A stretch of 8,754 nt of DNA from an uncultured Thermoanaerobacteraceae bacterium (lineage in GTDB: Bacteria > Bacillota > DSM-12270 > Thermacetogeniales > Thermacetogeniaceae). Position 1 is the stretch's first letter; each line of letters starts with the position of its first letter. The notes under the pieces were generated by a model. The model saw nothing but the letters and a program-made list of their open reading frames with translations, ran no database searches and was not told the origin of the DNA. Shown in pieces: positions 5,104 to 8,754 of the stretch. The stretch is from contig CALGIY010000349.1 in NCBI GenBank assembly GCA_937914965.1, positions 1 through 8,754 of the forward strand, given 5' to 3'. Both the position numbers and the translations under genes were made by a program.

Positions 5104-5140
5104 TTTCTCGCCTCACATAAAGATCGAAAAATCAAGGGTA

Positions 5141-5169
5141 ATTCTAACACGAAGGCTGCAGGATTGCAA
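5141..5169 (-). promoter_or_regulatory. Candidate promoter of tadA operon
   Basis: On the - strand, TTGCAA (5164-5169) and TAGAAT (5141-5146) are 17 bp apart, 38 bp upstream of the tadA start. Four and five of six positions match the consensus. Confidence 0.6.
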
Positions 5170-5191
5170 TTTCACCCTATCCCATTTACTC

Positions 5192-5256
5192 CCAGGTGCC
5201 TGTCACCCAGTTGTTTCGAATACAGTTTTTTCCAGGTGTCTGTCGCTCGGTTGTTT
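5192..5256. repeat. Tandem 25-bp repeat of the CAGGTGCCTGTC type
   Basis: CCAGGTG-C-CTGTC (5192-5216) recurs at 5232-5256 with 21 of 25 identities and a period of 40 bp; all four differences are transitions. The first copy contains GGTG/CACC as a small inverted pair. Short elements with the core GGTGCCTGTC recur in many bacterial genomes, in some cases as REP-like sequences associated with RAYT transposases; assignment to that class here is inference. They sit between the divergent tadA and manC promoters. Confidence 0.75.
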
Positions 5257-5279
5257 TTACCATAGGTAAATGATACAAT
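5251..5279 (+). promoter_or_regulatory. Candidate promoter of the manC-manB-GT operon
   Basis: TTGTTT (5251-5256) and TACAAT (5274-5279) are separated by 17 bp. The -35 is the final 6 bp of the second 25-bp repeat copy. The -35 is only a half match (TTG), the -10 matches at five of six. Transcription would start near 5286, giving a leader of about 285 nt before manC. Confidence 0.5.
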
Positions 5280-5570
5280 AAATGTATGATCTGTCCTGAA
5301 AGGGCATACAGCCTTAAATACACAGGCTTTTCCGAACTCCCTCCTTGTTCCAGCATCATAGGTGAACCAGGCCATCTTGTTCGCTACAACTTCTGGATTG
5401 TTTTCCTTCTGTCATTATTGACCCAACATAAAAGCCATAATACGAATAGCACCCTCACTCCGGAGGTGACCACTAGATGCTCCTGGTTGTGCCATTTATG
5501 TACCTGTATACAAGGACGGTGGAAGTTCCATCTACAAGGGTTTACCCTAGTGTGAAAGGAGATTAATCTC
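5280..5570 (+). other. Long untranslated leader of manC, no known riboswitch recognised
   Basis: No convincing gene is present in this 291-bp stretch. It holds a weak AGCCT/AGGCT hairpin followed by TTTT (5310-5331), an AGGG-TTTA-CCCT hairpin (5537-5548) just before the ribosome binding site, and a perfect 12-bp palindrome GAGATTAATCTC (5559-5570) directly before the manC ATG. The Shine-Dalgarno AAAGGAG (5555-5561) overlaps the palindrome's first bases, so a fold could affect access to it. I searched by eye for T-box, c-di-GMP, purine and preQ1 signatures and saw none. Confidence 0.4.
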
Positions 5571-6641
5571 ATGACCTATGCGGTAATTATGGCCGGGGGA
5601 CGGGGCGAGCGATTCTGGCCGAAAAGCCGGCAGAGTTTTCCCAAGCAGTTCCTGCCACTGATTGGGAACAAAACAATGCTTCAAAGAACTGTGGGAAGAC
5701 TAGAGCAGTTCTTAAACCCGGAAGAGATCTATATCATCACAGCAGAAAAATACAAAGATATCGCCCTATACCAAATTCCAGAACTCCCGGAGGAGAACAT
5801 CATTCTCGAACCCTTCGGTCGGGATACAGCTGCCGCCATTGGCCTAGCAGCAATACTTATTCAACAGAAAGACCCCACCGGGGTAATGATTGTACTCCCA
5901 GCGGATCATTTTATTGCTGAGGAGACCCGCTTTCAAGAGGTCTTACAGAGTGCCGCTGCCGCGGCAAAAATAGAACATGCAGTCACCATCGGCATCCGGC
6001 CCAGCCGTCCGGAGACAGGATTCGGCTATATCGCCTGCGGCCAATTCTGCCAAGACTTTGCGGGGATCCACTCCTACCAAGTGGAAAGGTTTACAGAAAA
6101 GCCGGACAGGGAACACGCACTAGAATTTCTAGAAAGCGGCAGCTACTTTTGGAACAGCGGAATCTTTATTTGGAAAGCTGATCTGATCAGGCGCTTGATC
6201 GCGGAACACATCCCAAAGTTAGCAAACGGATTACAAGAGATTGAAGATGCTGTTGGTGCAAAAGAATACCCTCAGGTGCTCAAAGATGTCTATGCCCAAC
6301 TCCCCAAAATCTCCATCGACTACGGGGTCATGGAGAAAGCCAAAGGTGTCATTATGCTGCCCGGAGACTTTGGTTGGGATGATGTAGGGTCCTGGACTGC
6401 ACTAGAGTCCTATAAAAAGAAGGACAGTGACGGGAACATCCTGGAGGGGCGCGGTGTACTCGTGGAAACCAAAAACACCCTGGTACAGTCCTCCGACAAG
6501 GTAGTCGCTACCCTTGGTGTCAAAGATCTGATCGTTGTGGAGGGCGAAGGGAGCATTCTCATCTGCCATAAAAAGAAAGCTCAGGAACTCAAAAAAGTGA
6601 TTAACGCTATACAGGAAAATGGTTATAAGGAGATTTTATGA
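5571..6641 (+). CDS. manC: Mannose-1-phosphate guanylyltransferase
   Basis: A 356-aa cytosolic nucleotidyltransferase that makes GDP-mannose from mannose-1-phosphate and GTP. Motifs in order: the nucleotide-binding signature MAGGRGERFWPKSR (7-20) with PKQFLPL (24-30); EPFGRDTAAAIGLAA (80-94), the counterpart of the family's EPxxRNTAPAI; LPADH (109-113); GYIACG (152-157); FTEKPD (174-179); YFWNSGIFIWK (192-202); SIDYGVMEKA (248-257); and GDFGWDDVGSW (265-275). The length fits the short, single-function ManC type; the C-terminal cupin with phosphomannose isomerase activity found in the roughly 470-aa bifunctional enzymes is absent. The start is ATG 5571 with AAAGGAG 9 nt upstream. It is the first gene of an operon; its TGA overlaps the manB ATG by 4 bp (ATGA), a mark of translational coupling. 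Confidence 0.95.
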   Translation: MTYAVIMAGGRGERFWPKSRQSFPKQFLPLIGNKTMLQRTVGRLEQFLNPEEIYIITAEKYKDIALYQIPELPEENIILEPFGRDTAAAIGLAAILIQQKDPTGVMIVLPADHFIAEETRFQEVLQSAAAAAKIEHAVTIGIRPSRPETGFGYIACGQFCQDFAGIHSYQVERFTEKPDREHALEFLESGSYFWNSGIFIWKADLIRRLIAEHIPKLANGLQEIEDAVGAKEYPQVLKDVYAQLPKISIDYGVMEKAKGVIMLPGDFGWDDVGSWTALESYKKKDSDGNILEGRGVLVETKNTLVQSSDKVVATLGVKDLIVVEGEGSILICHKKKAQELKKVINAIQENGYKEIL

Positions 6642-8014
6642 TGAACGTCGATATTTTTCGCCAGTATGATATTCGCGGCCATGCACGCCGCGATCTGACA
6701 GATAAAACGGTAAGACTGATCGGGCAGGCCTTCGGAACTTATGTCCAGGATCACGGTACAAACGAAGTGCTGGTGGGTCGGGACAACCGGCTGAGTTCTG
6801 AAAGACTGCACAAAACGCTTTTGGAAGGGCTCCTGGCCTCGGGCTGCCACGTGATCGATATCGGGTTAGTGGCCACCCCGATCCTTTACTTTGCCAGAGA
6901 ACACTTCCAAGTGGATGGTGGGGTGATGATCACCGGAAGCCATAACCCCCCAGATGAAAATGGTTTCAAACTGGCCTGTGGTTCCGGTACCATTTATGGT
7001 GAAGACATTCTACATTTAAAAGATATGATCATTTCTAAAGAAATTCGTTCCGGCAGCGGTACTCTAGAAACAAGGAATGCCGTTGTTCCATATTTGGAGA
7101 TGCTGGAAGAAAAGATCCAGTTAGGGCCGCGCCCCCTAAAAGTTGCTGTAGACTGCGGCAACGGGACAGCAGCCCTCTTTGCCGAGAAACTCCTGGAAAA
7201 ATGGGGGTGTGATATTATTCCCCTTTACTGCGAATCTGATGGAACCTTTCCCAACCACCACCCAGACCCAGTGAAAACAGCCAATCTTAAAGCCTTAAAG
7301 AAAGCAGTACTGAAGAAGGGTGCCGACCTAGGAGTCGCCTATGATGGTGATGCTGACCGCATCGGTGTCATCGACAACCGAGGTGAGGTGGTCTGGGGTG
7401 ATCGACTGATGTGCCTCTTTTGGGAAGAGATCCTCAAGCGCCACCCAGGAGCAACAGCTATTATCGAAGTTAAGTGTTCCCAAGCCCTGGTGGATGTGGT
7501 CAAACGCCTAGGTGGAAAGCCCATCTTTTATAAGACAGGGCACTCCCTGATCAAGGCGAAGATGAAAGAGGTCGGGGCGGTCTTCACCGGTGAAATGTCC
7601 GGCCATATGTTCTTTGCTGACGAATATTATGGATATGACGATGCCTTTTATGCCACTGGAAGGCTCCTCAGGATTTTATCCCACACACAAAAAACCCTTG
7701 ACCAGCTGCTGGAAAATATCCCACACTATTGCTCCACCGCTGAAACGAGAATCCCCTGTGATGATCAGGCAAAGCTCTCTGTTGTCGCCCGCATTACAGA
7801 GTCTTTCCAAAAGAAATATGAAACCATCGATGTAGATGGGGTGCGAGTGCTCTTCCCTGATGGCTGGGGACTGGTGCGCGCCTCCAATACCCAACCTGTT
7901 TTAGTAGCCCGATGTGAAGCCCAAACAAAAGAGGGACTGCAGAGCATCTGTGAAATCATGAAAGAAGGCATCGGACAGAATAAAGAGGTGGGTGAATTTG
8001 AGTGGGAGTACTAG
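6638..8014 (+). CDS. manB: Phosphomannomutase/phosphoglucomutase
   Basis: A 458-aa enzyme of the alpha-D-phosphohexomutase family, interconverting mannose-6-phosphate and mannose-1-phosphate, and often the glucose equivalents. Four family landmarks are present: the phosphoserine loop TGSHNPPDENGFK (99-111, catalytic Ser101), the Mg-binding loop DGDADR (236-241), the sugar-specificity loop GEMSGH (318-323) and the phosphate-binding loop RASNTQP (414-420). The early FRQYDIRG (7-14) and GRDNR (47-51) also fit the PMM/PGM branch like AlgC, not GlmM or PNGM. Length is normal. Two adjacent ATGs (6638 and 6641) follow AAGGAG (6627-6632) at 5 and 8 nt; either may be used. It lies between manC and the glycosyltransferase, and supplies the ManC substrate. 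Whether glucose phosphates are also used cannot be decided here. Confidence 0.95.
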   Translation: MMNVDIFRQYDIRGHARRDLTDKTVRLIGQAFGTYVQDHGTNEVLVGRDNRLSSERLHKTLLEGLLASGCHVIDIGLVATPILYFAREHFQVDGGVMITGSHNPPDENGFKLACGSGTIYGEDILHLKDMIISKEIRSGSGTLETRNAVVPYLEMLEEKIQLGPRPLKVAVDCGNGTAALFAEKLLEKWGCDIIPLYCESDGTFPNHHPDPVKTANLKALKKAVLKKGADLGVAYDGDADRIGVIDNRGEVVWGDRLMCLFWEEILKRHPGATAIIEVKCSQALVDVVKRLGGKPIFYKTGHSLIKAKMKEVGAVFTGEMSGHMFFADEYYGYDDAFYATGRLLRILSHTQKTLDQLLENIPHYCSTAETRIPCDDQAKLSVVARITESFQKKYETIDVDGVRVLFPDGWGLVRASNTQPVLVARCEAQTKEGLQSICEIMKEGIGQNKEVGEFEWEY

Positions 8015-8736
8015 ATCCGGAGACTCTTTTTAAACAGAGCATCGCCGGACCTTTAAAAGAGGCCTGGAAGTATGAAGGTGTCAATTTGGTGGTAGGAATC
8101 CCCTTTTATAATGAGGCCCATACCCTTCCCCTGGTCCTAAAATTTGTAGAAGACAGCCTTACCAGCATGCAGGTCACAGACAAATCCCTGATCATCTGTG
8201 CAGGGGATCCTGCGGGAAAGGATGCCCTCAAGGCTATTCAAGATTTAGACATGAATGTGCCGCACCTGGAGTTCCTAATGCTTCAGGGAGCCAATGGCAG
8301 GGGAATGAGCATCCGAGCGATCCTAGAGTTAGCCAACAGGCTGGAGGCGGATCTGGCCATTTTTGCTGCAGACATCATGGGGCAAAGAGGAGCGGGACTG
8401 CAGCCTGGTTCAATCCAGCGTATGTTGGAGCCGATCCAGCAGGAATACGACCTGGTAATCACCTCTTTCCAGAGGCAGTATTTCGAGGACCTGTTAGGGG
8501 AACTCTTCCAGGGACCCTTGCTGGAGATATTTTACAGCTACAGGGTCACCGACCCGATCTGCGGCACCTATGCCATCTCCCATGATATGGTAGAAGAGTA
8601 CTGCACAGCAATTAAGTTCTGGGTCGACTTAACCCGGGGTTTTGGAATTGATCCCTGGTTGATCACCACAGCCATCCGCCAGAATAGAAGGATCTGTGAG
8701 GTGCCTTTATACCAGTCCGATTTACGGCTGCGCTGA
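8002..8736 (+). CDS. Family 2-like glycosyltransferase, apparently C-terminally short
   Basis: A 244-aa GT-A fold glycosyltransferase, probably using the GDP-mannose made by its operon partners. Motifs: VGIPFYNEAHTLPLVL (31-46), a nucleotide-binding opening; ANGRGMSIRAIL (97-108); LAIFAADIMG (118-127) where the metal-binding DxD is expected; YDLVITSFQRQYFEDLL (149-165); DPICGTYAIS (184-193); and RGFGIDPWLITTAI (212-225). The last two resemble glucosyl-3-phosphoglycerate and mannosylglycerate synthase-type enzymes, so a small acceptor is possible but unproven. Odd points: the expected DAD reads AAD, and the frame stops right after ICEVPLYQSDLRLR, where related enzymes usually continue for roughly another hundred residues. 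After the TGA (8734-8736) the same frame stays open to the window end (YGGSTR). The start is GTG 8002, the first possible codon after an in-frame TGA; it overlaps manB by 13 bp, with GAGGTG at 7985-7990 as ribosome binding site. Confidence 0.8.
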   Translation: MGVLDPETLFKQSIAGPLKEAWKYEGVNLVVGIPFYNEAHTLPLVLKFVEDSLTSMQVTDKSLIICAGDPAGKDALKAIQDLDMNVPHLEFLMLQGANGRGMSIRAILELANRLEADLAIFAADIMGQRGAGLQPGSIQRMLEPIQQEYDLVITSFQRQYFEDLLGELFQGPLLEIFYSYRVTDPICGTYAISHDMVEEYCTAIKFWVDLTRGFGIDPWLITTAIRQNRRICEVPLYQSDLRLR

Positions 8737-8754
8737 TACGGCGGAAGCACCCGG

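Noticed and set aside
5286..5555. 89-codon + strand ORF in the manC leader
   Set aside because: No ribosome binding site before its ATG, it begins at the predicted transcript start, and composition (many Cys, His, Ser) does not look like a folded protein.
5280..5570. T-box or metabolite riboswitch in the manC leader
   Set aside because: No TGGNACCGCG T-box sequence and no recognisable conserved core of common riboswitch classes; only small hairpins.

Overview
The window looks like chromosomal DNA of a low-to-mid GC Gram-positive bacterium (Bacillota, probably Clostridia). The support is strong AGGAGG-type ribosome binding sites, near-consensus sigma-A promoters, lipoprotein signal peptides, stem-plus-T-run terminators and a tRNA-Ser with encoded CCA. 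The family-level assignment is inference; no rRNA or species marker is present.

Left third (1 to about 3250) is AT-rich and accessory in character. It holds a + strand lipoprotein of unknown function with its terminator (47-785). On the - strand follow a DUF4349-type lipoprotein (898-1716, probably starting upstream at a non-canonical ATC), a four-TM protein resembling DUF2178 (1950-2375), and a two-gene unit of a small two-TM protein plus a 63-aa XRE/Cro regulator (2753-3155). The two - strand membrane-protein units look like related cassettes. Their promoters share a TTTACAT element downstream of the -10 and AATGTCAAG at the -35. Both are followed by near-identical 37-bp terminator-like repeats. 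This suggests one regulon under the small XRE protein.

Middle (3250-5110) carries a tRNA-Ser(CGA) gene with a perfect TTGACA-17-TATAAT promoter and a clear terminator. A perfect 26-bp inverted repeat brackets the tRNA. An operon on the same (-) strand runs tadA (tRNA adenosine deaminase), an EamA/DMT permease, then a 59-codon ORF that begins inside one arm of the inverted repeat. This part is more GC-rich than the left third.

Right part (5110-8754) begins with a 467-bp intergenic region that has divergent promoters for tadA (-) and the manC operon (+). Between them lie two copies of a 25-bp repeat of the CAGGTGCCTGTC kind; the second copy supplies the -35 of the manC promoter. The + strand operon is manC (mannose-1-phosphate guanylyltransferase), manB (phosphomannomutase/phosphoglucomutase) and a family-2-like glycosyltransferase, with 4- and 13-bp gene overlaps. 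ManB would convert mannose-6-phosphate to mannose-1-phosphate and ManC would make GDP-mannose. The glycosyltransferase probably uses that donor, but its acceptor is unknown and its ORF stops early compared with related families.

No CRISPR array, intact transposase, phage gene or known riboswitch was recognised. The most interesting material is regulatory and repeat-based: the paired XRE promoters, the tRNA-bracketing inverted repeat, and the ATC start.
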